DNA from: Bog-950 sp044228435
Lineage (GTDB): Bacteria > Bacteroidota > Bacteroidia > Chitinophagales > LD1
Direction: 5' to 3'
Assembly (NCBI GenBank): GCA_044228435.1
Contig: JBGAUW010000005.1
Coordinates: forward strand, 207,295-271,294
DNA length: 64,000 nucleotides
Notes under the pieces: generated by a model
Databases searched by the model: none
The model's input: the letters and a program-made list of their open reading frames with translations, nothing else
Told to the model about the DNA's origin: nothing
Translations under genes and position numbers: made by a program
In this document: piece after piece, positions 36,168-45,138 of the stretch
Numbering within the stretch: the stretch's first letter is position 1
Layout of the letters: the number at the start of each line of letters is the position of its first letter

Positions 36168-37013
36168 ATGGAGCGAAAAATTTTTTATTCCGATGAGCTA
36201 CAGTCTGAATTTGAAAAGACCGGATACGTTATAGTTGATTTGCTATCGCCTACGCAAGCTAAAGAGCTGCTGGAAATTTACGACAAATTGGAAGGAGCTA
36301 AAGGTACAGCCAATACCAACAAGAATACCTACGAACTTAGTTTTTTCGAAAAAGATGTTGAGGCGAAGAAGAAAAAATTCAATGGGGTTTATGATTTTAT
36401 GAAACCCTATGTGGATGCCCTTTTAGTTAAGTATCAACCCGTAATGATTAATTTGTTTAACAAACAACAGGGCGCAGGCGAAGTGCCTATACACCAGAAC
36501 TGGACATTTGTTGATGAACAAGTGTTTACTTCAGTTTCTTTATGGCTTCCCATGCAGGATGTAAGCCGTAAGAATGGAACAGTGGAATTAGTTCCGGGTT
36601 CAAATAAAACAATTTGCGATTATCGTGGTCCTTCCATTCCCTGGGTGTTTGATGAATTAAATGATTTAATGAAAGAAAAGTATATGGTACCGTTGGAGCT
36701 TCGATTCGGACAAGCCGCTATACTTGATGACAGTATTATTCACTATTCTGGCATTAATAATGTGGAGCAGGAGCGAAAAGCGATACAACTTATATTAAAA
36801 CCTGAAGAGGCAACAACCATTCACTGCTTTAAAAAAGACAAACTAAGCGATGAAATTCAAATAATTGATGTGGCTGATGATTACTTTTTTGATTTTGATA
36901 TGTGGCAACCGCCACAGGGCGGATCGAACCTAAGGAGTTTTAATTTTCCCATAGTTAAGATTACAGAAGCACAACTACTTGAAAAAACCCGGCAAAACCT
37001 TAAGTTGACATGA
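36168..37013 (+). CDS. PhyH-family 2OG/Fe(II) oxygenase, paralogue A, with HxN in place of HxD
   Basis: I start this gene at the ATG at 36168 (MERKIFYSDELQSEF, 281 residues), which aligns with its paralogues; the frame is open 24 codons further upstream but that part looks non-coding. The double-stranded beta-helix core shows the metal motif as His109-Gln-Asn111 instead of His-X-Asp. The distal His192 is in IIHYSG and the 2OG-binding Arg is probably Arg203. The GSH motif seen in the other paralogues is GSN here. It is the first of a tightly packed array. The loss of the carboxylate ligand could mean a different reaction or a regulatory, non-catalytic role. Stop codon overlaps the next gene (ATGA). 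Confidence 0.85.
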   Translation: MERKIFYSDELQSEFEKTGYVIVDLLSPTQAKELLEIYDKLEGAKGTANTNKNTYELSFFEKDVEAKKKKFNGVYDFMKPYVDALLVKYQPVMINLFNKQQGAGEVPIHQNWTFVDEQVFTSVSLWLPMQDVSRKNGTVELVPGSNKTICDYRGPSIPWVFDELNDLMKEKYMVPLELRFGQAAILDDSIIHYSGINNVEQERKAIQLILKPEEATTIHCFKKDKLSDEIQIIDVADDYFFDFDMWQPPQGGSNLRSFNFPIVKITEAQLLEKTRQNLKLT

Positions 37014-37837
37014 TTACTTCCGGCGTTTTTAAGGATGAACGTATACAACAGGAAATAAAATTAAAAGGTTATGCCGTTGTTCGCCTTGTTGAGGATGGTG
37101 TGGTACAGGAGTTAATGGATTTCTATTCCACACTTGACAATACTGCTAAAAAGGGCACGCATGTAACTATGTTCAATCCTTCGTATGAGTATAGAAAAAA
37201 AGTAGACAATAAAATTAAAGAACTATGTGCCGCCACAGCCGAAGGGCTTATGAACGGATACCGGGTACTGTATACTAATTTTATGGTAAAAGAGCCGGGA
37301 ATGGAAGGTAATTTTCCGTTGCACCAGGACTGGACCTATGTTGACGAAAATCAATTTTCGTCCTACGCGTTTTGGATTCCGTTATCTGACGTAAATGATA
37401 CTAATGGAGCTTTGCATGTTGTAAACGGAAGCCATCGCTTTATTACTGCTTTGCGCGGACCATACATTCACGAGCCTTTTAGTGGAATCGGCGAAACCAT
37501 CAAAGAAAAACATTCAACCCCGGTTAATTTACGGGCGGGAGAAGCCTTAATATGGGATCACCGGCTCATTCATTTTTCAAAACCAAACAATACAAATGTT
37601 TCCCGTATAGCGTTTACTTTAATAATGGTGCCTAAGGCTGCGCCAATTATTCATTGTTTTGGTGTGGATCGGTCGGAAACGGGTCAAATTGAGGTATATA
37701 ATGTGGATACAGATTTTTTTATGCACTACACAATAAGTAAAAGACCTACCGGTGTTACTCTTGTTAAGCAAGTTGAACAACCACGGAAGGATTTTGACTT
37801 AGAAGAATTTAGTAAGGTTTATACAAACCAAGCCTGA
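37010..37837 (+). CDS. PhyH-family 2OG/Fe(II) oxygenase, paralogue B
   Basis: A 275-residue oxygenase with a complete facial triad: His105-Gln-Asp107 in LHQDWTYVDE and His188 in LIHFSK, with an Arg 11 residues further in VSRIAFTL. The early segment IKLKGYAVVRLVEDG is the family's N-terminal strand, and VVNGSHRF contains the GSH motif. The C-terminal IIHCFGVDRSETGQIEVYN is shared in pattern with most of the other six. The gene overlaps both neighbours (ATGA with paralogue A and TGATG with the toroid gene), which argues for translational coupling and a joint role with them. Substrate unknown; phytanoyl-CoA itself is not implied. Confidence 0.92.
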   Translation: MITSGVFKDERIQQEIKLKGYAVVRLVEDGVVQELMDFYSTLDNTAKKGTHVTMFNPSYEYRKKVDNKIKELCAATAEGLMNGYRVLYTNFMVKEPGMEGNFPLHQDWTYVDENQFSSYAFWIPLSDVNDTNGALHVVNGSHRFITALRGPYIHEPFSGIGETIKEKHSTPVNLRAGEALIWDHRLIHFSKPNNTNVSRIAFTLIMVPKAAPIIHCFGVDRSETGQIEVYNVDTDFFMHYTISKRPTGVTLVKQVEQPRKDFDLEEFSKVYTNQA

Positions 37838-38838
37838 TGCAACTTCAAAAAGATAAATTGGCAGAAGCGATAGGAAAGGGAGTTGCCTTTCTAAAGCAAA
37901 AAATAATTTCGGGTAATTATGGCCTTGCCTGTTTCGGTATAAACGGACAAGAGAAATTCTCTAACAATAAAGGTCACCTTTTTTCCATATTCCATTTGGT
38001 AGATGCTTTGGAGGGAGAACTAAATGAAATTGAAAGAACTATATTTTTAATCCGGCTTCTTTCTGAAGAGGTTAGCGGGCAATGGGGATACTCTCCACGG
38101 GGTTATTACAAGGAGCAAAATCAAAATCCGTTTTTTGTCGACTCTGATGATACGGCTTTTGCCCTGCGCATTTTTAGAGCACTTAATGTTTATCGCGCCA
38201 ATGATGAATTGCTGAAGTATCTCACATCCTATACACAGAATGGTGAGCAGCAACCCGCTTTTTCTACCTTCATTTTTGACGTGCCTGAGCGAAATTTAGT
38301 TTTCGATGCTTCTTTTGAAAACAACTTTCATATTCATCCCGAGGTAAATGCTAATATCTATCATACACTACTCGATACGCCTTTAGATAAATGGATAAAC
38401 TTCGAACTCATTAAACTTGCTCAAAAAGAGGATGGCTGTTGGCATTCGTTTTTTTACCCTAACACTTATTATTCTACCTGGCAGTTTATGAGTTTGCTGC
38501 ATAAAACCGGGCAAAAAAACGATTGTTTCAACCGTGGCATTGCATTTGGACTAAACACACAAAAAGAAACCGGCGCCTGGGGATTTAATGATGATCCATA
38601 TTTATCCGCCCTTGCGCTAAAAACAATTTGCCTGGCAGATGATACACTACCTGCAGTAAGTAAGGCTACAGACTTTCTGTTGTCTACCCAAAATCCGGAT
38701 GGCTCATGGATTACGCATCAAAAAATTTGGGTTTTTACCGATAACGAAGGTGATATTTGGCAATCTTTCGACAATCAAATGGTTATAAGCACAGCATTAT
38801 GTGTAGACGCATTGAAAGCTGTTTTAAAAAAATGCTAA
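37837..38838 (+). CDS. Alpha/alpha-toroid protein with DxDDTA motif (class II terpene cyclase-like)
   Basis: The 333-residue protein shows the repeats of the prenyltransferase/squalene-cyclase superfamily: a QW-type GQWGYSPRG (about 80-88), KEDGCWHS (about 197-204), TGAWGF (about 246-251) and NPDGSW (about 287-292). At residues 102-107 it reads DSDDTA in the context FVDSDDTAFALRI. This matches the DxDDTA motif with which class II diterpene and drimane-type cyclases protonate a prenyl diphosphate. It is shorter than known class II enzymes, which have at least two toroid domains (about 500 residues or more), so it may be a one-domain variant or have another substrate. Its start overlaps the stop of paralogue B and the next oxygenase follows after 9 bp. 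Confidence 0.82.
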   Translation: MQLQKDKLAEAIGKGVAFLKQKIISGNYGLACFGINGQEKFSNNKGHLFSIFHLVDALEGELNEIERTIFLIRLLSEEVSGQWGYSPRGYYKEQNQNPFFVDSDDTAFALRIFRALNVYRANDELLKYLTSYTQNGEQQPAFSTFIFDVPERNLVFDASFENNFHIHPEVNANIYHTLLDTPLDKWINFELIKLAQKEDGCWHSFFYPNTYYSTWQFMSLLHKTGQKNDCFNRGIAFGLNTQKETGAWGFNDDPYLSALALKTICLADDTLPAVSKATDFLLSTQNPDGSWITHQKIWVFTDNEGDIWQSFDNQMVISTALCVDALKAVLKKC

Positions 38839-38847
38839 TAAATTAAT

Positions 38848-39681
38848 ATGCACTTGCTAAGCTTTGTCGACCCCGAAAATCAAACAGTATTTGATAGAGA
38901 TGGGTTTGTCATTATTCCTTTATTAAACCAAGAAGAGGTAGAGGAGTTAAGTTTAATTTATGAGACTACCGGAAAGAATACGGAGAATAGAAATTTCCAT
39001 TCTACCATGTTCATCAACGATTCGGAATACAGAAAAAATACAGATGCGGCTATCCGCTCTGTTATTTATCCAAAGGTTACATTGTTGCTAAAAAATTTCC
39101 GGCTTTTGTTTTCAAACTTCATTGTTAAAGAAAACTCTGTTGATACGCGGGTAGACATTCATCAGGACTGGAATTTTACAACTCCCGATTTTTTATCTAT
39201 AAATATTTGGATTCCGCTTACCGACATTAATACCCACACAGGCTTATTTCATATCTTAAAAGGAAGCCATCACTCTTTTCGCAATATTCGCTATACGCCG
39301 CACCCAAATAACGCCTATGCAACTTTGGAAAACTTTATCCGAACTAATTCTACCGCTTGTGCATTAAAGGCCGGGTATGCTATTGTTTATCATGGGGCTG
39401 CAGTACACTTTTCCGATGCAAATATTTCTGCTAAAAAGCGATTGGCAATTGGCGCCGTTTTTATTCAGGAAGGCGCCCCGGCTGTGCACTACTACAAAAG
39501 AGACAGCAACAATAAAGTTTTAGAGTTATATGCTACTAATGAATCATTTTATAACCACTTTAATTTTGAAACCGAGCCCACCGGGGTAAGCAAAATAGGC
39601 GAAATAAGTTCCTATAATGATTTACCTTCGGAAGAGGATTTGATAGCCGGAGACGATTATGCGAAAGATATTTGTAAATAA
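38848..39681 (+). CDS. PhyH-family 2OG/Fe(II) oxygenase, paralogue C
   Basis: The 277-residue protein keeps the facial triad as His105-Gln-Asp107 (IHQDWNFTT) and His187 (AVHFSD), with KRLAIGAVF for the 2OG-binding Arg. The stretch after the first His differs from the other six: TTPDFLSINIW stands where they have VDE. The GSH motif is present as LKGSHHS, but NPNNAYATLENFIRTNST replaces the usual IRGP-type insert, so the active-site lid should differ from paralogue B. It begins 9 bp after the toroid gene, and its 3' end overlaps paralogue D by 23 bp. Confidence 0.92.
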   Translation: MHLLSFVDPENQTVFDRDGFVIIPLLNQEEVEELSLIYETTGKNTENRNFHSTMFINDSEYRKNTDAAIRSVIYPKVTLLLKNFRLLFSNFIVKENSVDTRVDIHQDWNFTTPDFLSINIWIPLTDINTHTGLFHILKGSHHSFRNIRYTPHPNNAYATLENFIRTNSTACALKAGYAIVYHGAAVHFSDANISAKKRLAIGAVFIQEGAPAVHYYKRDSNNKVLELYATNESFYNHFNFETEPTGVSKIGEISSYNDLPSEEDLIAGDDYAKDICK

Positions 39682-40489
39682 TGAACTGGAATCGGCTATC
39701 ACAGATAATGGTTTTGTGATAGTGAAGAATTTAATTCCTGAACAGGTTTGCGAGGGACTTAATACATTTTTTAACCGCCACAACTCACCCGACACCCCTC
39801 CCTTTAATATTACTAATTGGACAAACGACATTGAAAACCGTAAAGAGGTTTATACAAAAGTAGTGGCAGAGCTATTACCGTTTGCAAATGCATATCTGTT
39901 AAATTACAAACCTGTAATGGCGGTGTATGCCGCTAAAAAACCAGGTTTGAATAGCGATATGAAACTGCACCAGGACTGGAGCCTTGTAGATGAAACCAGG
40001 TTTCGTTCGGTAAGTATGTGGGTAGCGCTGTGCGATATGGACCAAAACAATGGTAACCTGCAAGTAGCCCGTAAAAGTCACCTTTACGCCGGTTTTCCGA
40101 GGGGTATGCATATGCCGGTGCCATTCGAAAACATTAAAGAAGAATTACAGCAACAATATCTGACTGATCTGCCATTAAGCACAGGCGATGCCGTTATTTT
40201 TGATCATCGGCTTGTCCATTGCTCACCACAAAACACAACTGATAAACTGAGATTAGCCGCTGTTTTGGCTTTAATTCCAACCGAAGCAGAATTAATACAT
40301 TATTATCAATACTTGGAAGACGAGGGTGCAATAGAGGTTTTGAAAATGAAAGAAGAGGCATTTCACTTATTGGATTTTTTTGACGTGAGCAATAAACCTG
40401 GCGAGTCAAACCCGAAAGAAAAAATTCCCTTTTCGTTTAAACAATTATCCATTCAGGATCTGATGAAAATCAGCAATGAGTTACTATAA
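39659..40489 (+). CDS. PhyH-family 2OG/Fe(II) oxygenase, paralogue D
   Basis: A 276-residue protein with metal ligands His104-Gln-Asp106 (LHQDWSLVDE) and a distal His in LVHCSP, with KLRLAAVLAL supplying the 2OG-binding Arg. In place of GSH it has ARKSHLYAGFPRG, a distinct lid sequence. Its N-terminus MRKIFVNNELESAITDNGF resembles that of paralogue A (MERKIFYSDELQSEF), so these two may be closer to each other. The gene starts inside paralogue C (23 bp overlap). The 123 bp gap that follows carries a promoter for the last three genes. Confidence 0.9.
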   Translation: MRKIFVNNELESAITDNGFVIVKNLIPEQVCEGLNTFFNRHNSPDTPPFNITNWTNDIENRKEVYTKVVAELLPFANAYLLNYKPVMAVYAAKKPGLNSDMKLHQDWSLVDETRFRSVSMWVALCDMDQNNGNLQVARKSHLYAGFPRGMHMPVPFENIKEELQQQYLTDLPLSTGDAVIFDHRLVHCSPQNTTDKLRLAAVLALIPTEAELIHYYQYLEDEGAIEVLKMKEEAFHLLDFFDVSNKPGESNPKEKIPFSFKQLSIQDLMKISNELL

Positions 40490-40562
40490 AACCTGTAAGT
40501 TGCAGGTTCAAAGCCTATTTCTTTACGGTTCTGAAATGTGTAGTAAAAACTGATACTAACCA

Positions 40563-40593
40563 TTGACTATTGAGGATAAGGCGGTTATCTTTG
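40563..40593 (+). promoter_or_regulatory. Bacteroidota-type promoter before paralogue E
   Basis: TTG at 40563-40565 and TATCTTTG at 40586-40593 fit the consensus TTG-N(about 20)-TAnnTTTG, with a 20-bp spacer. Transcription should start about 20 bp before the GTG at 40613, so the last three oxygenase genes may be a second transcription unit. Confidence 0.65.
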
Positions 40594-40612
40594 ATTCAAT
40601 AAATAGCATTTT

Positions 40613-41455
40613 GTGAATACTCTTTTTAAATCCGATACCCTTGCTAATGAATTTGCTACAAATGGCTATGTAGTATTAGATTTCCTTTCTACAAATGAGG
40701 TACAAGAAATTTCGGCGTTGTTTCAAAAGTATAAACCGAGGGTAGGAAACTACCACATATACTCCAACCTTGAGGATAACGACTTAGACACTAATATCGC
40801 TATTGAAAATAAAATCAAAGAAACCTTTCAGAAATCCATAGACAAATATTTTCAAAACTACACAATATACGGTGGTTCGTATTTAGTGAAGGGGTTAGGA
40901 GAAAACAGCGCCACAACTCTTCACCAGGATTGGAATATAGTAGATGAAAGCAAAGATATATCCTTTACTATTTGGGTGCCCATGATAGACGTTGATGAAA
41001 ATAACGGATGCCTGCAAGTAATACCGGGCAGTCACAGGTGGTTTTCTACCATTCGCTCATCTAATATTCCCTCTCTTTATTTGAATTTCGATTCGGCAAT
41101 TGAAAGCAATCTGGTAAGCTTACCTGTTAAGGCGGGTACGGCTGTTGTTTTTGCCTTCAATCTTTTTCATGGATCAAAGCAAAATAAAACCAGCGACCTC
41201 CGGAGAGCTGTGCACCTTGCATTAGTTAACCAACATGCAGAAATTATTCATTACGTAAAAGACAAAAATACAGGTGAAATTTTGAAAGTAGTTTGCGACA
41301 AAGAATTCTTATATAAAGAAATATTCAACATATCGAAAGGAAACATGCCCGAAAGATTAAATGTCTTAGAAACTATTTCCTACAAGGAAAGTTTTACCAT
41401 TACTGAAGAGGTTTTTTTTCAAAAATTGAATGCAGGGTTTGCCACCCCGGAGTAA
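40613..41455 (+). CDS. PhyH-family 2OG/Fe(II) oxygenase, paralogue E
   Basis: The 280-residue product begins at a GTG (40613); this start is supported because its first residues (MNTLFKSDTLANEFATNGYVV) match the pattern of paralogue G (MKPAFKADALQERFEKYGYII). Ligands are His104-Gln-Asp106 (LHQDWNIVDE) and the His of LFHGSK, with DLRRAVHLAL for the Arg. GSHRWF carries the GSH motif. It is the first gene behind the promoter at 40563-40593. The C-terminal tail (SYKESFTITEEVFFQKL) is of the kind seen in the neighbours. Confidence 0.92.
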   Translation: MNTLFKSDTLANEFATNGYVVLDFLSTNEVQEISALFQKYKPRVGNYHIYSNLEDNDLDTNIAIENKIKETFQKSIDKYFQNYTIYGGSYLVKGLGENSATTLHQDWNIVDESKDISFTIWVPMIDVDENNGCLQVIPGSHRWFSTIRSSNIPSLYLNFDSAIESNLVSLPVKAGTAVVFAFNLFHGSKQNKTSDLRRAVHLALVNQHAEIIHYVKDKNTGEILKVVCDKEFLYKEIFNISKGNMPERLNVLETISYKESFTITEEVFFQKLNAGFATPE

Positions 41456-41475
41456 TTATTGTAAACTGTGAAAGC

Positions 41476-42246
41476 ATGAAACAAATTGGCATTAAATCTG
41501 ACATTGAAAGACTGCAGCTTGACAAAGATGGGTTTGCAATATTTCCAAACTTTTTGCCTGATGCCCCGGCTAAACAACTACAAGAGTTTTTTGATAAAAC
41601 CCTTGTAGAGTGTAGTGTTGATGTTGATTTTTTTACAACCCATTGGAGCCCCGAATTCACTTACCGCCAAAAGGTGAACAATTTTGTTCAACAAGTTTGC
41701 CAACCCTATTTGCAACAATTGTTTGAAGATTATAAGTGCGTGTTTGGTTATTTTCTTTACAAAAAGCCGTCCAATGAAAGCGGCATTGGCGTTCATCAGG
41801 ATTGGACATTAATTGACGAAGAAGCTTTTAAAGGCTATATCATCTGGATTCCTTTAACCGACACGGAAGTAATAAACGGATGTTTCCATCTTATTAGTGG
41901 CAGCCATAAAATATACAATCAAATCCGCGGGTCCAATATTGAACAGAACCTACCCGGGCATTTGAACACTCAGATGGAAGCCATTCCGGTTAAGGCCAAT
42001 AGTGCTTTGGTAATTGATCTGCGTTTAATGCATGCCTCGCCACCAAACCTCTCAAACCAGGGCCGTTTAGCAGTTGGTATGGTAATTGTGCCTAAAGATG
42101 CTCCGCTTTTACATTATTATTATGATACGAAATTGAAAACAACAGAAACGTACAGAGTAAAGGATACCTTTCTTGTCGATTCGTTTTATGACTATAAGCA
42201 TCAGCTAAGTGATGATTATATTTTACAATTTGTGAGCAACGACTAA
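41476..42246 (+). CDS. PhyH-family 2OG/Fe(II) oxygenase, paralogue F
   Basis: The shortest of the seven (256 residues). Ligands are His107-Gln-Asp109 (VHQDWTLIDE) and the His of LMHASP, with GRLAVGMVIV for the Arg. GSHKIYNQIRGSN holds the GSH motif. The N-terminal strand is LDKDGFAIFPNFLPD. The C-terminus is shorter than in its neighbours, ending soon after the FLVDSFYDYKHQL segment. It begins 20 bp after paralogue E and ends 9 bp before paralogue G. Confidence 0.92.
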   Translation: MKQIGIKSDIERLQLDKDGFAIFPNFLPDAPAKQLQEFFDKTLVECSVDVDFFTTHWSPEFTYRQKVNNFVQQVCQPYLQQLFEDYKCVFGYFLYKKPSNESGIGVHQDWTLIDEEAFKGYIIWIPLTDTEVINGCFHLISGSHKIYNQIRGSNIEQNLPGHLNTQMEAIPVKANSALVIDLRLMHASPPNLSNQGRLAVGMVIVPKDAPLLHYYYDTKLKTTETYRVKDTFLVDSFYDYKHQLSDDYILQFVSND

Positions 42247-42255
42247 AAAAACAAC

Positions 42256-43185
42256 ATGAAACCAGCCTTTAAAGCAGATGCATTGCAGGAAAGATTTGAG
42301 AAATATGGATATATAATAATCCGCAACTTTATATCAAGCGATGAGATTAAGTATTTATGGGGTGTTTACAACGACACTAAAGACATTATTACAGATCGTT
42401 CTTTCTACATAAGTCAATGGACGGACAAGAATGAGTTAAAGATGAAAATTAGTGATGCGGTTACATCTGTAATAAAAAATAAAGCCCAGGAGTATTTAAA
42501 TGGATATGTTCCGGTATTTGGTGTTTTTGGCGTAAAGCATCCTAAACCCGATAGTGCGATGTATTTGCATGGCGATTGGGCCCATGTAGACGAAACGTTA
42601 TTTAGAACCGTTAATGTTTGGTCGCCATTGTTAGATATTGATAAAGATAATGGAGCTATTTGCCTTATAAAGGGCAGCCACCGTTTATTTAACTATATAC
42701 GTGGAGTAGACATACCGGACCCTTTTTATAAAGTCGGTGAAAAAAATCTTTACCCATACGTAACCGATATTTACTTAAATGCTGGTGATGCTATAATGTG
42801 GGACCATAGAACAGTACACGGTTCGCGCACAAACTTTAGTAATGGGCCGCGGGTTGCCGCAGTTTTAAATATGCGCCCCGCCGAATCGACGTTCTATTTA
42901 TATTATGGCGTGCCACCTATGGAGCCTACAGCTATAGAGGTATACGCACCGCCAGCCGATTTTTTTGTGGCTAATGATTCGGCAAATAACCCTGAATTAA
43001 TTAAAAAGGCTTCCACCTACGTCGAGTCCATCGAATACCAGGATACTGATGTTGATGAAGCTAAGCTTAAGAAATTTTTGGTGGATGAGTTTCCCGGAGA
43101 GTTTCCGCAATTTGAAGAAAAGGCAATAGAAAAGCCGCTTCAAAAAAAAGAATCATTTTTATCTAAGCTGTTCTCTACTTCGTAA
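42256..43185 (+). CDS. PhyH-family 2OG/Fe(II) oxygenase, paralogue G
   Basis: The longest and last member (309 residues). Ligands are His105-Gly-Asp107 (LHGDWAHVDE, with Gly instead of Gln between them) and the His of TVHGSR, with GPRVAAVLNM for the Arg. GSHRLFNYIRGVDIP is the lid region. An extra C-terminal part of about 50 residues (STYVESIEYQDTDVDEAKLK, then EKAIEKPLQKKESFLSKL) is charged and helical; it may serve for interaction. The gene converges with the membrane protein gene at 43222 across 36 bp. Confidence 0.92.
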   Translation: MKPAFKADALQERFEKYGYIIIRNFISSDEIKYLWGVYNDTKDIITDRSFYISQWTDKNELKMKISDAVTSVIKNKAQEYLNGYVPVFGVFGVKHPKPDSAMYLHGDWAHVDETLFRTVNVWSPLLDIDKDNGAICLIKGSHRLFNYIRGVDIPDPFYKVGEKNLYPYVTDIYLNAGDAIMWDHRTVHGSRTNFSNGPRVAAVLNMRPAESTFYLYYGVPPMEPTAIEVYAPPADFFVANDSANNPELIKKASTYVESIEYQDTDVDEAKLKKFLVDEFPGEFPQFEEKAIEKPLQKKESFLSKLFSTS

Positions 43186-43221
43186 TAATTCACCCTTTAT
43201 TATTCAGCCAAAGTAAAAATA

Positions 43222-44952
43222 TTACATTTTTTTCCGAGTTAAGCGAGCGTTGGTAGTATTGGCATTTGCGGTATCAATCGGCATTTGCTTTACTACAAAT
43301 AAACCCAGGGCTTTATACTGCTGGTTCTCATCAGCCGGGTTAAAATGCAGAATTCGCTGAGCTCTATAATTTTGGTGGTAAACAACATTCATATATTCCA
43401 ACAGCATTGCTATACGCTTCTCGGAAGACACAAATACACTACCCTTTCTATCAATAAAATATTGCCATTGATCTATAAACTTTGCGCTACCCGTAGTGTT
43501 TTTCATCAGTTTTTGATAGCCCCCATTAAAGTATAAGATGGCACCATCAATAACATACGCATTTGGAAGCTCTGCAAATTTATTCTGGTCAAACATTTTA
43601 TGGTGCGCCTCATCCCACGAGCCGATATTTAGTAAGTAATTTTCGATTTTGTGATTTTGAAGGTAGTTGCCAACGTAGTCATAGTATGCATACTCCTCTC
43701 GTTGATGTTTCATACGATGGAACTGGCCATACATCTCTATTGAAACAAAACCCATTGCTGCAATAGTGATAAACAAGTTGAGAGCTCTTGATATGTTGTA
43801 AGGGTGCTGCCGTATCCAAATTAAATTAAGCAGTATAAGTATAGCCAATGCCGGAGCAATCACATGCTCTTCTGGCTTTAACCAAAGCGAAAGAAAGCAC
43901 AAGAGAACTAATGCAAAAAAATTTGCTATTAGTATTCTAATTCTATAAAATTTGGAGGCCGATATTTGTATGCATAGACACAATAGTATAAGTAACATCC
44001 ATTTTACAGCCTTAAGCACCTCGATAAATGAATGCCATTTTGTGTTTGGTATACTAATGCTTTGCAAGCGACCAACCATAGACCCCGGCGTTTTATCAAA
44101 TTGCAGAAGTCCTATTTTATTAAAAAATGCGAGGTTACAGCGTGAAGAGTCTGCGAAAAAGAAATTGACACATGAACGGAATATTACAGAGTCCTCCCGG
44201 TTCTGTAATTTAACCACCGCTTGTTCACGGTCAAAGTCTGTAAGAGAATATTCATACGGGCGTATTTGTAAATAATATTTTTCTTCAGAGGTTTTCGGAA
44301 AATTAACCAGTAAGGATACACCGCCTATTAGTATTGAAAGAAAGAGAGTTTTTTGTAACCAACGTTTATACTCCCCACTATCAATATCCGCATCCATAAA
44401 AAAAAAGGGCGCCGCTATTGCAAAAACTAATAGTCCGCTTTCTACCCGCATTAAAAGAGCTAAAAGAAAAAAAGTACCAAAAATGAAATACCGCGCAAAA
44501 GCTTTAGCACGATATACTTCAATTAACGAAATGGCCGCAACAAGCATTGCCGTTTTAGTTAACTCTACCGGCTGTAGTATTCTCGAAACTATAGTTACAA
44601 AAAAAAGTGCACCTAAAAAAAGGGAAGTAAGCTTCTCGTGTTTTTCATACAAAATCAGCGTATTAATTAACCAGCAGACACAGGCTCCAAGTATTATAGC
44701 CTGAAAACAATCATACCAGTTTATGGTTGGAAACAACCTGTAAAAAAAATTCAGTGGCGTTGCAAGTAACACAAACAGGCCGAAGGTATCGGGCATAGCA
44801 TTACTACCACCACTAAACAAGCCGTAAACATACGTTTGAATAACTGTGTCTAAAGCACCTTCATAATAAATACCCCCAAAAGTTAAATAAAGAATAACAG
44901 CACCGGACAAAAGGTATGGAAGCGCCGAACGGATCTTAAAACTACCACTCAT
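43222..44952 (-). CDS. Large multi-pass membrane protein, glycosyltransferase-like
   Basis: A 576-residue protein with about eleven hydrophobic segments in its first 420 residues and a soluble C-terminal domain of about 150 residues (NYLQNHKIENYLLN to the end). This plan is that of GT-C-type or related glycan-handling enzymes, but I find no sequence motif that names a family. The soluble segment between membrane blocks (about 215-290) has KTSEEKYYLQIRPYEYSL. A very similar general layout is found in the 540-residue protein at 46137. The GT2 at 35032 could provide its lipid-linked sugar donor. Function is inferred from context only. Confidence 0.7.
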   Translation of the reverse strand: MSGSFKIRSALPYLLSGAVILYLTFGGIYYEGALDTVIQTYVYGLFSGGSNAMPDTFGLFVLLATPLNFFYRLFPTINWYDCFQAIILGACVCWLINTLILYEKHEKLTSLFLGALFFVTIVSRILQPVELTKTAMLVAAISLIEVYRAKAFARYFIFGTFFLLALLMRVESGLLVFAIAAPFFFMDADIDSGEYKRWLQKTLFLSILIGGVSLLVNFPKTSEEKYYLQIRPYEYSLTDFDREQAVVKLQNREDSVIFRSCVNFFFADSSRCNLAFFNKIGLLQFDKTPGSMVGRLQSISIPNTKWHSFIEVLKAVKWMLLILLCLCIQISASKFYRIRILIANFFALVLLCFLSLWLKPEEHVIAPALAILILLNLIWIRQHPYNISRALNLFITIAAMGFVSIEMYGQFHRMKHQREEYAYYDYVGNYLQNHKIENYLLNIGSWDEAHHKMFDQNKFAELPNAYVIDGAILYFNGGYQKLMKNTTGSAKFIDQWQYFIDRKGSVFVSSEKRIAMLLEYMNVVYHQNYRAQRILHFNPADENQQYKALGLFVVKQMPIDTANANTTNARLTRKKM

Positions 44953-45138
44953 ATTCTTTGCTTGGTAACAAAATTTAATGGCCTACACGCAATATAAACC
45001 GCTCAAAAACCTAAGAGATGCGCAATTTTCCCGTATAAAAACCTTACCGCACTATCAGAAGCAAAATAGCCTTAATTACTTTGAATCAAACGATACTTAT
45101 TGGTTTTCTGCAAAGTTAATACTGCGGTTTTATAAACG

